DNA from: Clostridium acetireducens DSM 10703
Lineage (GTDB): Bacteria; Bacillota; Clostridia; Clostridiales; Clostridiaceae
Assembly: GCF_001758365.1 (NCBI RefSeq)
Contig: NZ_LZFO01000005.1
Coordinates: 32,597-96,596 of the forward strand
DNA: 64,000 bases
Direction: 5' to 3'
The notes beneath the pieces were generated by a model that had not been told where the DNA came from, did not search any database, and saw only the letters and a list, made by a program, of their open reading frames with translations. A program made the position numbers and the translations under genes. This document shows positions 44,207-54,144 of this stretch, piece after piece (positions within the stretch are counted from its first letter, which is position 1; each line of letters opens with the position of its first letter).

Positions 44207-45048
44207 TTAAAACAAATTGTCCTATGGAAAATGTAAATAGAACTATATTAGATATAAAGAATAACAAGTTAAAAAAGATAAATGCTATTTGGTTAGAAAC
44301 CTCTGGTTGTGCAGGAGAGATAATTTCATTTTTAAATACTGAAAATCCAGATATAATATATTTTTTAGAAAAAATGGTGGATTTACAGTTTAGCAATAGT
44401 TTAATGGCAGCTGAAGGTCAATTTGCTTGGGATAAATTTTTAGCTACTTTAGATACTGAATTTATACTTTTAGTAGATGGGGCAATACCTATTAAGGACA
44501 ATGGTGTTTATAATGTGGTAGCAAATTATAATGGAAAACCTATAACCGCCATGGAAGCAACAACTCTTGCAGGTGGTAAAGCAAAATATGTTGTAGCAGT
44601 GGGAACTTGTGCCTCTTATGGAGGACCTACAGCAGCAAGGCCTAATTTATCTTCAGGAATTAGTGTTAAGGATTTTTTAAATAGGGAAGTTATAAGAGTG
44701 CCAGGGTGTCCTGCTAATCCTGTATGGCTTGCAGGAACAATAGCTCATATTATATCTTTTGGAAAGCCAGAATTAGATAGTGATGGAAGACCTACTTTAT
44801 TTTATGGAGACACTATACACAATCATTGTCCAAGAAGAAGTTATTTTGATAAAGGGCAGTTTGCTAAAAAGTTTGGAGAGAAAGAATGTATGTTTAAATT
44901 AGGATGCAGAGGACCTGTTACTAGAACAGATTGTCCACTAGTTAGATGGAATGAATCAGATAATTGGCCTATAGGAAGCAATACAACTTGCATAGGTTGT
45001 GCAGCACCAGGTTTTCCTGATAATATGGAACCTTTTGTTAGATATTAG
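44203..45048 (+). CDS. [NiFe] hydrogenase small subunit
   Basis: This 281-aa iron-sulfur subunit has the full cysteine set: ETSGCAGE, VGTCASYGG and VPGCPANP for the proximal cluster, HNHCPRR with ECMFKLGCRGP for the distal cluster, and TDCPLVRWN...NTTCIGCAAPGFPD for the medial cluster. There is no twin-arginine signal peptide, so the enzyme is probably cytoplasmic or bound on the inner face. The GTG start overlaps the cytochrome b5-like gene and follows AAGGTGGG. Confidence 0.94.
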   Translation: MIKTNCPMENVNRTILDIKNNKLKKINAIWLETSGCAGEIISFLNTENPDIIYFLEKMVDLQFSNSLMAAEGQFAWDKFLATLDTEFILLVDGAIPIKDNGVYNVVANYNGKPITAMEATTLAGGKAKYVVAVGTCASYGGPTAARPNLSSGISVKDFLNREVIRVPGCPANPVWLAGTIAHIISFGKPELDSDGRPTLFYGDTIHNHCPRRSYFDKGQFAKKFGEKECMFKLGCRGPVTRTDCPLVRWNESDNWPIGSNTTCIGCAAPGFPDNMEPFVRY

Positions 45049-45059
45049 GAGGTATATCA

Positions 45060-46465
45060 TGACAAAAATAGTAATAGATCCAGTTACTAGAGTAAGTGGA
45101 TTTTTGGAAATCGAAGTGCAATTAGAGAAAAATGAAATTGTAGATGCTAAATGTAGTGGAATGCAGTTTAGAGGTTTTGAAAAAATGTTTCAAGGAAGAC
45201 CTCCTTTAGATGCTGTGAGACTTACTGAAAGAATATGTGGAATTTGTTCTACTCATCATTCTGTAGCTTCTGCATTAGCTTTGGAAAATGCACTTAATGT
45301 ATTTGTAGATGAAAATGACAAAATGGTAAGAGATATAGTAAATGGATTAGAATTTTTGCAAAATCATTTAAGACAAGTATATTTATTTACTATGCCAGAC
45401 TTTGTTAGACTTCCTGATATAAATCCTATTCATAAAGATATTCCATCAGATTTTAGATTACCTAAAAGAATAAATGATAGAATTAGCCAAAATTATATGA
45501 AATCTACAACTTATAGTAGAGATGCACATAAAGCATTGGCAATACTTGCAGGTAAAGCTCCTCACAATCATGGTGTGTTTGTAGGGGGAATTACTACTAA
45601 TATGAATATAGGAAGTCTTCAACCAGTTAAGGTAATAGTGGATTCCATTAGGAACTTTATAGAAGGGGAATTAATGGAAGATATATATACCATAGCAGGA
45701 TTTTATAATGATTATTTTAATATAGGTAAAGGATATAAAAATTTTATGTCTTATGGATTATATGATACCTATAAAAGCAGTGAATTAACTTATTGCAAGC
45801 CAGGAATTTTAGTAGATGGGAAATTTTATAACTTAGATATGAATAAAATAACACAAGATACTACCTATGCTTGGTTTGAACCTGATGGAAAAATAAGAGT
45901 ACCTGGGGATGAACCACCAACACCTAATCCTTATAAAAAGGATGCTTATTCTTGGGTTTATGCACCAAGATATGAAGGCAAGGTAATGTCGGTAGGACCT
46001 TTAGCTAGAATGATTTTAAGTGGAAATTATGAAAACAAAACATCTACTATGGATAGGATAATAGCTAGAGTATTAGAAGCTGAAAAAATATGTAAAATAG
46101 TACAATGTCTTTTGGAAAGTGTAAAATTACAACCTGCCAATCAAAAACAATATGAAGTACCAGAAAGAGCCCTTGGAGTAGGTGCTATAGATGCTTCAAG
46201 AGGGGGATTAGCTCATTGGATTAGTATAGAAAATAAACTTATAAAAAATTATACAGTAATAACTCCTACTGCTTGGAATTTATCTCCTGCAGATGAAAAG
46301 GGATTAAAAGGAGAAGCGGAAAAAGCTCTTATTGGAACACATATAGAGGATATTAAAAATCCAGTGGAAATAGGAAGAATAATAAGATCCTATGATCCTT
46401 GTTTAACTTGTGCTGCTCATATAGTAAGTGATAGACATGCTCCTATAAAAATTAGGGTTGTGTAA
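45060..46465 (+). CDS. [NiFe] hydrogenase large subunit
   Basis: This 468-aa catalytic subunit binds the Ni-Fe centre with RICGICSTHH near residue 60 and DPCLTCAAHIV at the C-terminus. After the final histidine there is a 14-residue tail (IVSDRHAPIKIRVV), which is cut off by the maturation protease encoded next. TAGGAGG precedes the ATG. With the small subunit it oxidises or makes H2. Confidence 0.95.
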
Positions 46466-46466
46466 T

Positions 46467-46943
46467 ATGATAAAGATAATTGCTATAGGAAACATATTAA
46501 TGGAAGACGATGGCATAGCAGTTAAAGTAGTTGAAGAAATTGAAAAGGATTTATATGCTTTAAAAGAAAATATTGAAATTATTATAGGAGAAACGGATTT
46601 TATGTACTGCCTAGAAAATATAGAGGATGATGATTTTGTAATTATAGTAGACAGTACCTATTTTGGTAAAGAGCCAGCAAAGGTAAGTTTATATAATATT
46701 AGGGACTTAGAAAAGTTTTCTTCAAATATAAGTTCCCAACATGATGCAAATATTATAAAGATGATTTTAAACTACAAAAAACATGTAAAAGGGTATTTTA
46801 TAGGAATAGAGATTTTTTCTGTGGATTATTCCTTAAATTTATCATCTGTACTTCAATGCGAATTTAAGCATATATGTATAGATGTTTTAAATAAAATAAA
46901 GGGGATATTATCAATGTATGATTTAGGTGGAAATAATGCATGA
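46467..46943 (+). CDS. Hydrogenase maturation protease
   Basis: This 158-aa protein is of the HyaD/HycI type, with IIAIGNILMEDDGIAVKVVEE (nickel-binding Glu/Asp) and IVDSTYFG. It should remove the C-terminal tail of the large subunit after nickel insertion. It starts 1 base after the large-subunit stop and overlaps hypA by 8 bases. Confidence 0.9.
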   Translation: MIKIIAIGNILMEDDGIAVKVVEEIEKDLYALKENIEIIIGETDFMYCLENIEDDDFVIIVDSTYFGKEPAKVSLYNIRDLEKFSSNISSQHDANIIKMILNYKKHVKGYFIGIEIFSVDYSLNLSSVLQCEFKHICIDVLNKIKGILSMYDLGGNNA

Positions 46944-47181
46944 GGTATCTATTATATATGACACTATAGAAATAGTTAAAGAAGCTTGCAAAGTTAATCA
47001 TATAAAAAAGGTAAATAAAATATTTATAAAAGTAGGGGAATTTTCTTGTGCAGAAGAAGGATGCTTGAAATTTGCCTTTGATACATTAAGCAAAGATACT
47101 TTATGTGAAGGTGCCGAGCTTATAGTAGAAAAATCAAAAGAGGTTTATGGTCTTATAGTTCATAGTATAGAGGGGGATTAA
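46936..47181 (+). CDS. hypA: HypA nickel chaperone lacking the zinc ribbon
   Basis: This 81-aa protein begins MHEVSI, with the nickel-binding His2, and has the HypA core KVNKIFIKVGEFSCAEEGCLKFAFDTLS and CEGAELIVEK. It then passes directly to LIVHSIEGD, which resembles the very end of normal HypA (about 113 aa). The usual zinc domain with its CxxC pairs is missing, apparently by an in-frame internal deletion. Nickel delivery with HypB may be altered or may use only the N-terminal site. Confidence 0.85.
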   Translation: MHEVSIIYDTIEIVKEACKVNHIKKVNKIFIKVGEFSCAEEGCLKFAFDTLSKDTLCEGAELIVEKSKEVYGLIVHSIEGD

Positions 47182-47184
47182 TAA

Positions 47185-47859
47185 ATGAAAAAAATTATAT
47201 TAGAAAAAAGTGTATTGGAAAACAACGATAAAATAGCAGAGAAAAATAGAAAAAGATTAAATAATAAAAAAGTGTTTGCTATAAATTTAGTAGGCACTCC
47301 TGGTGCTGGAAAAACATCTGTACTGGAAAATCTTATTCCAAATATACAAAAAGATTTTAACATGGCAGTTATTGAAGGGGATTTATATACAGCAAAGGAT
47401 GCAAAGAGAATAGAAAAGCATAATGTGGAAGTGGTTCAGCTAAACACTCAAGGAGCTTGTCACTTAGATGCAAATATGATAGAAAAATCTTTAGAACATA
47501 TAAACATGAAGAATTTAGATTTTTTAGTTATAGAAAACATAGGTAACTTAGTTTGTCCAGCTGAATTTGATTTAAGTGAAGATATGAAAGTAATGGTTAT
47601 GAGTATTACAGAAGGAAATGACAAGCCTTTAAAATATCCTTTAATGTTTCAACGTTCTTCTGTGATTATATTAAACAAAATAGATATGATACATCTTACT
47701 GATTTTAATCTAGAGGAGTTTTATAAAGATGTAATATCACTTAATAAAGATGCACATATATTTGAAGTATCTTGTAGAACAGGGGAAGGCATAGAAAAAC
47801 TTTCTAAGTATTTAATAGATAACATAAATTCAAAGAGAAACTGTAATTTTAGAAAGTAA
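47185..47859 (+). CDS. hypB: Hydrogenase nickel incorporation GTPase
   Basis: This 224-aa GTPase has Walker A LVGTPGAGKTSVLEN, VIEGDLYTAKDAKRI, NTQGACHLDA, IENIGNLVCPAEFDL and the GTP-specificity motif NKID. There is no N-terminal histidine-rich nickel store. It works with HypA to load nickel. It starts 3 bases after hypA. Confidence 0.95.
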   Translation: MKKIILEKSVLENNDKIAEKNRKRLNNKKVFAINLVGTPGAGKTSVLENLIPNIQKDFNMAVIEGDLYTAKDAKRIEKHNVEVVQLNTQGACHLDANMIEKSLEHINMKNLDFLVIENIGNLVCPAEFDLSEDMKVMVMSITEGNDKPLKYPLMFQRSSVIILNKIDMIHLTDFNLEEFYKDVISLNKDAHIFEVSCRTGEGIEKLSKYLIDNINSKRNCNFRK

Positions 47860-47969
47860 TAAAAATTATTAGAAATATAATCTAAATGTTATACATTTTC
47901 TGTATGTGATTTATGAGTTAAATACTATGAATAAACTGTTTTGTGATTTGATATAAAGGAGATTATAAA

Positions 47970-49745
47970 GTGAAGGATAACTTAGAGGAATATGAAGTAT
48001 ATATATTAGATAACAGAAGTAAAGTTTATAGCTGTAGAAAGTGTAAGTTATCTATATTAAATAGTTTAGGAAGTAAATTAAATTGTAGTGATGAAATAAA
48101 AAAAGTTGCAGAGCTTATAAAACAAGGAAAAATAATTGCAGTAAAGGGTGTTGGAGGCTTTCATTTAGTATGTAATGGAGAAAATGAAAAAACTATAGAT
48201 TTATTGAGAAAAAAGAAAAAAAGGCCTAAAAAGCCCTTTGCTGTTATGATGAGAAATATTCAGATTGTAAATAAATATTGTAGTGTAAATAAATTAGAAG
48301 AAAACATATTAACTGGAAACAATCATCCAATAGTACTTTTAAAAAAGAAAAATAATTTGCTTCCAGAGGTTTTGGCACCGGATATTAATCAATTAGGGGT
48401 AATGCTTCCTTATAATGATATTTACAATTTGCTTTTAAACCAGGGATTTAATTGTTTAGTTGTAACTAGCGCAAATATAAGTGGTTTTCCTACTATATAT
48501 AAATATAATGAAGCACTAGATAAATTAAAAAATGTAGCAGATTATTATCTTATTCATGATAAGCCTATAAAAATTCCTATAGATGATTCCGTAGTGAAGA
48601 TTATATCAAAAGAAGAAAGAGTATTTAGAAATGGCAGAGCCTATGCTCCACTTACCTTTGAATTTTATGGTGAAAGAGATATTTTAGCTTGTGGTTCTCA
48701 TTTAAAAAATACATTTTGTCTAGGTAAAAAAGGCCTTGGAGTTTTAAGTCAGTATATTGGAGATATGGAGAATATAGAAAGTCAACACAATTTTTCTTTG
48801 AATTTGGAGTATTTAAAGAGGAAATATAATATAAAGCCTAAAATTATAGCTTATGATATGCATCCTAACTTTTGGAGCAAAGATTATGTAAATAAATATA
48901 ATTGCAAAAATGTGCCTATATATCATCATCATGCACACATAGCAAGTTGTATGGCAGAAAACAAAGAAGAATATAAAGTTATAGGAATAGCTTATGATGG
49001 GGTGGGCTTTGGAAGTGATAAAAATATATGGGGTGGAGAGTTTTTAATATGTGATTATAAAGATTTTAAAAGATTGGCACATATAAACTATGTAAAAATG
49101 CCTGGAGGAGATCTTTCATGTAAAGAGCCTTATAGAATGGCTTTAAGTTATTTGTATAAAATTTTTGGAGATGATTTGTATAATAAAATTCCAAAAGATT
49201 TTTATAGAAAAGATAGTGATATTTTAATAGCTATGATGAAAAATAATATAAATTCACCTAAGTGTTCTAGCATGGGAAGATTATTTGATGCTGTATCTTC
49301 TCTTTTGGGATTTAAGGGAGTTATGTCTTATGAAGGGCAAGCAGCTTTAATACTAGAAAATATGGCTTATAATTTTTTTACAGACCATGTATATAAATAT
49401 AGTTTTTATAGAAAAGAAGAGGGTTTTATTATAAATACTGATGAAATTATAAAAGGAATACTAGAGGATTTAAAATATAAAAAAGATAAGGGATATATTG
49501 CTAGAAAATTTCACAATACAATTATAAATTTTTCCTGTAGTATGGCAATTAAATTAAGAAAAATTTATGGAATAAATAAAGTTACATTAAGCGGAGGAGT
49601 ATTTCAAAATGAAATAATTTTAGAAGGAATTTATAAAGGATTAAAAAAGGAAGATTTTCAAGTTTTAACTCATAAAAAAATACCTTGTAATGATAGTGGC
49701 ATATCTTTTGGACAGCTTTTCATAGCAAATAAACAGGATTTTTAA
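47970..49745 (+). CDS. hypF: Carbamoyltransferase HypF, N-terminally shortened
   Basis: This 591-aa protein, against about 750 for usual HypF, has a YrdC-like domain (KQGKIIAVKGVGGFHLVCNG, then KKKKRPKKPFAVM and VTSANISG) and a Kae1-like domain with YHHHAHIASCMAEN and LSGGVFQNEIIL. The acylphosphatase domain and most zinc-finger cysteines are missing; only SCRKCK remains. It makes the cyanide ligand precursor with HypE. The GTG follows AAAGGAG. A 110-base gap upstream holds no coding for the missing part. Confidence 0.9.
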   Translation: MKDNLEEYEVYILDNRSKVYSCRKCKLSILNSLGSKLNCSDEIKKVAELIKQGKIIAVKGVGGFHLVCNGENEKTIDLLRKKKKRPKKPFAVMMRNIQIVNKYCSVNKLEENILTGNNHPIVLLKKKNNLLPEVLAPDINQLGVMLPYNDIYNLLLNQGFNCLVVTSANISGFPTIYKYNEALDKLKNVADYYLIHDKPIKIPIDDSVVKIISKEERVFRNGRAYAPLTFEFYGERDILACGSHLKNTFCLGKKGLGVLSQYIGDMENIESQHNFSLNLEYLKRKYNIKPKIIAYDMHPNFWSKDYVNKYNCKNVPIYHHHAHIASCMAENKEEYKVIGIAYDGVGFGSDKNIWGGEFLICDYKDFKRLAHINYVKMPGGDLSCKEPYRMALSYLYKIFGDDLYNKIPKDFYRKDSDILIAMMKNNINSPKCSSMGRLFDAVSSLLGFKGVMSYEGQAALILENMAYNFFTDHVYKYSFYRKEEGFIINTDEIIKGILEDLKYKKDKGYIARKFHNTIINFSCSMAIKLRKIYGINKVTLSGGVFQNEIILEGIYKGLKKEDFQVLTHKKIPCNDSGISFGQLFIANKQDF

Positions 49746-49815
49746 TTTTTATTATCTGTAGATACTCTTTATTTCAATTTTAAACATATCACTAAATAGT
49801 TAAGGAGCGATATTT

Positions 49816-50034
49816 ATGTGTATAGCGGTTCCTGTTAAAGTTTTAAGTGTTTATGAAAATGAGGCACTTATTGAGTTTTCAGGTATAAAGAAGAAGGTAA
49901 ATACTTCTCTTATAGATAACTTAAAAGTAGGAGATTATGTATTATTACATGCAGGTTGTGCTATTGAAAAAGTAGATAAATATAAAGCAGAAGAAACATT
50001 AAAATTATTTAATATTATATCAGAAGAGATGTGA
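49816..50034 (+). CDS. hypC: Hydrogenase assembly chaperone HypC
   Basis: This 72-aa protein begins MCIAVPVKV with the essential Cys2 and has IDNLKVGDYVLLHAGCAIEKVD. It carries the Fe(CN)2CO group with HypD to the large subunit. AAGGAGCG precedes the ATG. Confidence 0.95.
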   Translation: MCIAVPVKVLSVYENEALIEFSGIKKKVNTSLIDNLKVGDYVLLHAGCAIEKVDKYKAEETLKLFNIISEEM

Positions 50035-50039
50035 TATTT

Positions 50040-51143
50040 ATGAAGTATATAAAAGAATTTAGAGATGTTTCCATGTGTAAAAAGATAATAAAAAACATGC
50101 ATAATAAGAGTTCAAAACCTATAAATATAATGGAAGTCTGCGGAAGTCACACTATGGCTATATATAAAAATGGTATAGATAAACTAATTCCATCAAATAT
50201 AAATTTAATATCAGGACCGGGTTGTCCAGTATGCGTAACTCCTAGGGAATATATAGACAAGGTTTTAGAACTTTCTAAAATGAAAAATGTTATAATAACG
50301 ACCTTTGGAGATATGGTAAAACTACCTGGAAGTTTCAAAAGTCTTAGAGAGCAGAGGGCAAGTGGAGCAGATATTAGAGTAGTTTATTGTCCATTAGATT
50401 GTGTAAAAATAGCAGAAGAAAATCCTAATAAAGAAGTTGTATTTTTAGCAGTAGGTTTTGAAACCACAACCCCTATAATTGCTTTAGTGGTTAAGGAAGC
50501 AAAGAGAAAAAAATTAAAGAATTTTACACTTTTACAAAACTTAAAAACCATGCCAGGCATTATGGAAAAGATAATATTAGATAAAGAAACTTCTATTGAT
50601 GGATTTATTTGCCCAGGAAATGTAAGTTCTATAATTGGTAGCAAACCCTTTGAAAATCTATCCAAAACATATAATATACCTATGGTTATAGCAGGATTCG
50701 AGAGTTGTGATGTATTGTGTGCTATATATATGCTTATGGAAATGCTAGAAAAATCACAGTATAGTTTAAAAAATATTTATAAAAGATTGGTTAAACCTTG
50801 TGGAAATGAAAAAGCTAAACTAGTTGTAAATGAAGTGTTTTCTAAAGATAAAAGCTTTTGGAGAGGATTTGGATTTGTAGAAAATACGGGTTTAAAATTT
50901 AATGAAAATTATAAGGAATTTAATGCAGAAAACAAGTTTAATATAGAGTTTTATTATAATGATAGTGAATTTAATGAAGAATGTATTTGCGAAAAAATAA
51001 TTAAAGGAATAAAAAAGCCTTATGAATGTAGATTGTTTTCTAAAGTATGTAATCCTGTAAATCCCATAGGACCTTGCATGGTATCTGTAGAGGGAAGTTG
51101 TTTTTCTTATTTTAAGTATGGAGAATATAGTTTTGATAAATAA
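50040..51143 (+). CDS. hypD: Hydrogenase formation protein HypD
   Basis: This 367-aa protein has the HypD motifs EVCGSHTMAIYKNGI, SGPGCPVCVTP, AVGFETTTP, FICPGNVSSIIG and CNPVNPIGPCMVS, including the cysteines for the [4Fe-4S] cluster. It builds the iron cyanide/CO ligand unit with HypC and HypE. The ATG at 50040 is preferred over GTG 50031, and the gene starts just after hypC. Confidence 0.95.
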   Translation: MKYIKEFRDVSMCKKIIKNMHNKSSKPINIMEVCGSHTMAIYKNGIDKLIPSNINLISGPGCPVCVTPREYIDKVLELSKMKNVIITTFGDMVKLPGSFKSLREQRASGADIRVVYCPLDCVKIAEENPNKEVVFLAVGFETTTPIIALVVKEAKRKKLKNFTLLQNLKTMPGIMEKIILDKETSIDGFICPGNVSSIIGSKPFENLSKTYNIPMVIAGFESCDVLCAIYMLMEMLEKSQYSLKNIYKRLVKPCGNEKAKLVVNEVFSKDKSFWRGFGFVENTGLKFNENYKEFNAENKFNIEFYYNDSEFNEECICEKIIKGIKKPYECRLFSKVCNPVNPIGPCMVSVEGSCFSYFKYGEYSFDK

Positions 51144-51194
51144 ACATTTACTTTAATAAAAATATTTAAATTGCTTGGGGAAGGAAGTATTAGT

Positions 51195-52190
51195 ATGATA
51201 ACTTTATCTCATGGAAATGGGGGAGAAGAAACTCATAAATTAATAAAAGATATATTTTATAAATACTTCAAAAATGAGGTTTTAAATCAAATGGGGGACT
51301 CTAACATTTTAAATGAAATATCAAGATCTATTGCTATAACTACAGATAGCTTTGTAGTAGATCCAATATTTTTTAATGGAGGGGATATAGGAAAACTTTC
51401 TGTATGTGGGACTATAAATGATTTAGCTGTTAGCGGTGCATTACCTAAATATATTACTGCAGCTTTTATAATAGAGGAAGGTCTTGAAATTAATGTTTTA
51501 GAAAAAGTAGCAAAATCCATGGCAAAAACTGCAGCAGAATCTGGTGTTAAAATAATAGCAGGAGATACTAAAGTAGTAAACAGAGGTAAAGGAGATAAGC
51601 TATACATAAACACCACTGGTATAGGAATCCTAGAAAATGCCTATATAAGTTTTAACAAAATAAAGCCTAAAGATAAGATTATAGTAAATGGAAATATAGG
51701 AGAACATGGAATTTGCATATTAAATGAAAGAGAATATTTAAATTTTCAATGTGATATAAAAAGTGACTGTGCTCCTTTAAATAAACTTTGCAAAGATATA
51801 TTATCAGTAAGCAACAATGTAAGAATAATGAGAGATGCCACAAGAGGAGGAGTTGCAACAACATTAAATGAAATAGTAAATACATGCAAAAAAAGCATGC
51901 TAATTTATGAAGAAGAAATACCCGTTAGCCAAGAGGTAGAAAGCTTTTGTCACATATTAGGATTTGATCCTCTATATGTAGCAAACGAAGGTAAAATAGT
52001 AGTCATAGTAGATGAAAAAGATGCAGCTAATGTTTTAAAAACAATGAAAAACAATCCTTTAGGCAAAAATTCAAAGATAATAGGAGAAGTTATAGAAGAC
52101 AAAAGTGCAAATCTTTATTTAAAAACTTCTCTAGGAGGAACAAAGATTTTACCAATGCTTCAAGGAGAAATATTACCCAGGATATGTTAG
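51195..52190 (+). CDS. hypE: Carbamoyl dehydratase HypE
   Basis: This 331-aa protein has an AIR-synthase-like fold with LSHGNGGEETHKLI, ITTDSFVVDP, IAGDTKVVNRG and MRDATRGGVATTLNE. It ends PRIC, the C-terminal cysteine that carries the thiocarbamate/thiocyanate. It dehydrates the carbamoyl group from HypF to cyanide. The ATG follows GGGGAAGG. Confidence 0.95.
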   Translation: MITLSHGNGGEETHKLIKDIFYKYFKNEVLNQMGDSNILNEISRSIAITTDSFVVDPIFFNGGDIGKLSVCGTINDLAVSGALPKYITAAFIIEEGLEINVLEKVAKSMAKTAAESGVKIIAGDTKVVNRGKGDKLYINTTGIGILENAYISFNKIKPKDKIIVNGNIGEHGICILNEREYLNFQCDIKSDCAPLNKLCKDILSVSNNVRIMRDATRGGVATTLNEIVNTCKKSMLIYEEEIPVSQEVESFCHILGFDPLYVANEGKIVVIVDEKDAANVLKTMKNNPLGKNSKIIGEVIEDKSANLYLKTSLGGTKILPMLQGEILPRIC

Positions 52191-52340
52191 TGAAAATAAG
52201 AAATTAGAAAAATTAAAATTGATTTACTTTTATTGTTGAAATAAATTATAGAAATAAGTATATGTACTAAGTTGAATTTAAGGTTATAATAAAAATAAGT
52301 ATTAATATCCTTCCTATAAAATCTCATGGAGGTGCACTTA

Positions 52341-54026
52341 ATGAAAAAAATACCTTATGGTATATCAAATTTTCAAAGAATAATAGAAGATAACTATCTT
52401 TACGTAGATAAAACAAAATATATAGAAATTCTTGAAAACTTTGCCCCATATCAATTTTTTATAAGACCAAGACGATTTGGAAAAAGTTTATTTATATCAA
52501 TGCTTGAAAATTATTACGATATAAAGAAAAAAGATAAATTTAAGAGTATTTTTAATAAATTATACATAGGAAAAAATCCTACAGAAGAAAGAAATAAATA
52601 TTTGGTATGGAAGATAAGTTTTGCTGGACTTCAAACAGGTGTTACAGAAGAAGAACTTAGAAAGAATTTTAGTGATAAAGTAAAAATATCTGCACAAGAA
52701 TTTTTATTGTACTATAAAGATTTACTTTTAGAACATAACATTTCAAATGAATATAATAGTGCTGATATAATAGTAAATTATGTAAAAATGATTACTAATG
52801 TTTCTGGATATGATGTATTTATTTTAATAGATGAATATGACAATTTTGCTAATGAATTAATAACAGGTGGAAAAAAGTTTACTTATGAAGCTATACTTCA
52901 TGGAGAAGGTTTTGTGAAGTCATTTTATAAAGCCATAAAAGATGGAACAAATGATAATTTTAAAAGAATATTCATGACAGGAGTTAGCCCTATAATGTTA
53001 GATGATATGACTAGTGGTTTTAATATAACTGAAAACTTAACTATTGAAGAAGAGTTAAATTCAGTTTTTGGCTTTACGAAAGATGAATTAAAAATAATTA
53101 TAGATCAAATAGATATAAATAAAAATGAAAAAGATTTATTAATAAAGGATATGGCGTTTTATTATAATGGATATAAATTTAATAAAAATGCTGAAACAGT
53201 ATTTAATCCAGACATGACAATGTATTTTTTAAAGAATTATTTAAGATACAAAAGATATCCAGAGGAAATGATAGATTTTAATGTAAGGACAGATTATGGA
53301 AGAATAAATAAATTGGCTATGAATTTTAATGATGAATCTTTAATAACTGATATAATAAATAAGGGTGAGACAAGTACTAAGTTAGTAGAAAAGTTTAATA
53401 TAAACTCTATGTATAATGATACAGAAAACTTTAAGTCTCTTTTATTTTATTTAGGAATGCTTACAATAAAAGGAGTAGAAGCAAATAATATTGTATTAGG
53501 AATTCCGAACTATGTTATAAAGAATATATACTGGGAAGAGTTTTATAATAAAATAAATGAAAATATAAAATTAGATAATAGTAAAATAGCTAATAGTATA
53601 TCAAAAATGAGAGTTAGTGGAGATATTACACATTTCATAGAAGAATTTAAAAACATACTTAAAGATTTATCTAATAGAGACTTAATGAGGTTTGATGAAA
53701 AATATGTAAAGATGATAATACTTACGCTATTGGCAGTAGATAATACTTATTTAATAAATAGCGAATTAGAAAATAATAACGGTTATTCAGATATATATTT
53801 AAAAACTAAAATACAATTTAAGGAATATACTAAATATGAATGGCTAATAGAACTTAAATATATAAAAGAATCTGAAAAAAAGAAATTAGAACTTATCAAA
53901 AAGGAAGGATTAGAACAACTAGAAAGATATAAGAATAGCAAAATGATAACTCAAAGTGTAAGTGATGCAATTTTAAAATCTGCATTAATTATAGTTGTTG
54001 GAAAAAATGAAGTGTATATTTTTTAA
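52341..54026 (+). CDS. AAA-ATPase-like protein with C-terminal PD-(D/E)XK-type region
   Basis: This 561-aa protein fits the large family of predicted AAA-ATPases (KKIPYGISNFQRIIEDNYLYVDKTKYIEIL, then RPRRFGKSLFISMLENYYD and VFILIDEYDNFANELI). The C-terminal part has a nuclease-like region (GYSDIYLKTK, then YEWLIELKYIK) with a D...ExK pattern. The family is multi-copy in many anaerobes and its role is not known. The ATG follows GGAGGTG; the frame extends 15 bases upstream to an ATG inside that site. Confidence 0.85.
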   Translation: MKKIPYGISNFQRIIEDNYLYVDKTKYIEILENFAPYQFFIRPRRFGKSLFISMLENYYDIKKKDKFKSIFNKLYIGKNPTEERNKYLVWKISFAGLQTGVTEEELRKNFSDKVKISAQEFLLYYKDLLLEHNISNEYNSADIIVNYVKMITNVSGYDVFILIDEYDNFANELITGGKKFTYEAILHGEGFVKSFYKAIKDGTNDNFKRIFMTGVSPIMLDDMTSGFNITENLTIEEELNSVFGFTKDELKIIIDQIDINKNEKDLLIKDMAFYYNGYKFNKNAETVFNPDMTMYFLKNYLRYKRYPEEMIDFNVRTDYGRINKLAMNFNDESLITDIINKGETSTKLVEKFNINSMYNDTENFKSLLFYLGMLTIKGVEANNIVLGIPNYVIKNIYWEEFYNKINENIKLDNSKIANSISKMRVSGDITHFIEEFKNILKDLSNRDLMRFDEKYVKMIILTLLAVDNTYLINSELENNNGYSDIYLKTKIQFKEYTKYEWLIELKYIKESEKKKLELIKKEGLEQLERYKNSKMITQSVSDAILKSALIIVVGKNEVYIF

Positions 54027-54067
54027 AGTATTTATTAAGTAAATTATAAAATTAAAGCTTTACACGT

Positions 54068-54097
54068 AAAAGGGCGTTTTATTCAACGTTCTTTTTT
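54068..54097 (+). terminator. Rho-independent terminator
   Basis: AAAAGGGCGTT pairs with AACGTTCTTTT (two G-U pairs) around a 6-base loop and ends in T residues. A TATAAT at 54102-54107 just after it could serve queH. Confidence 0.75.
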
Positions 54098-54144
54098 GTG
54101 GTATAATTATCTAAAAATACACTATAAAAAAAGGATTGAATAAC

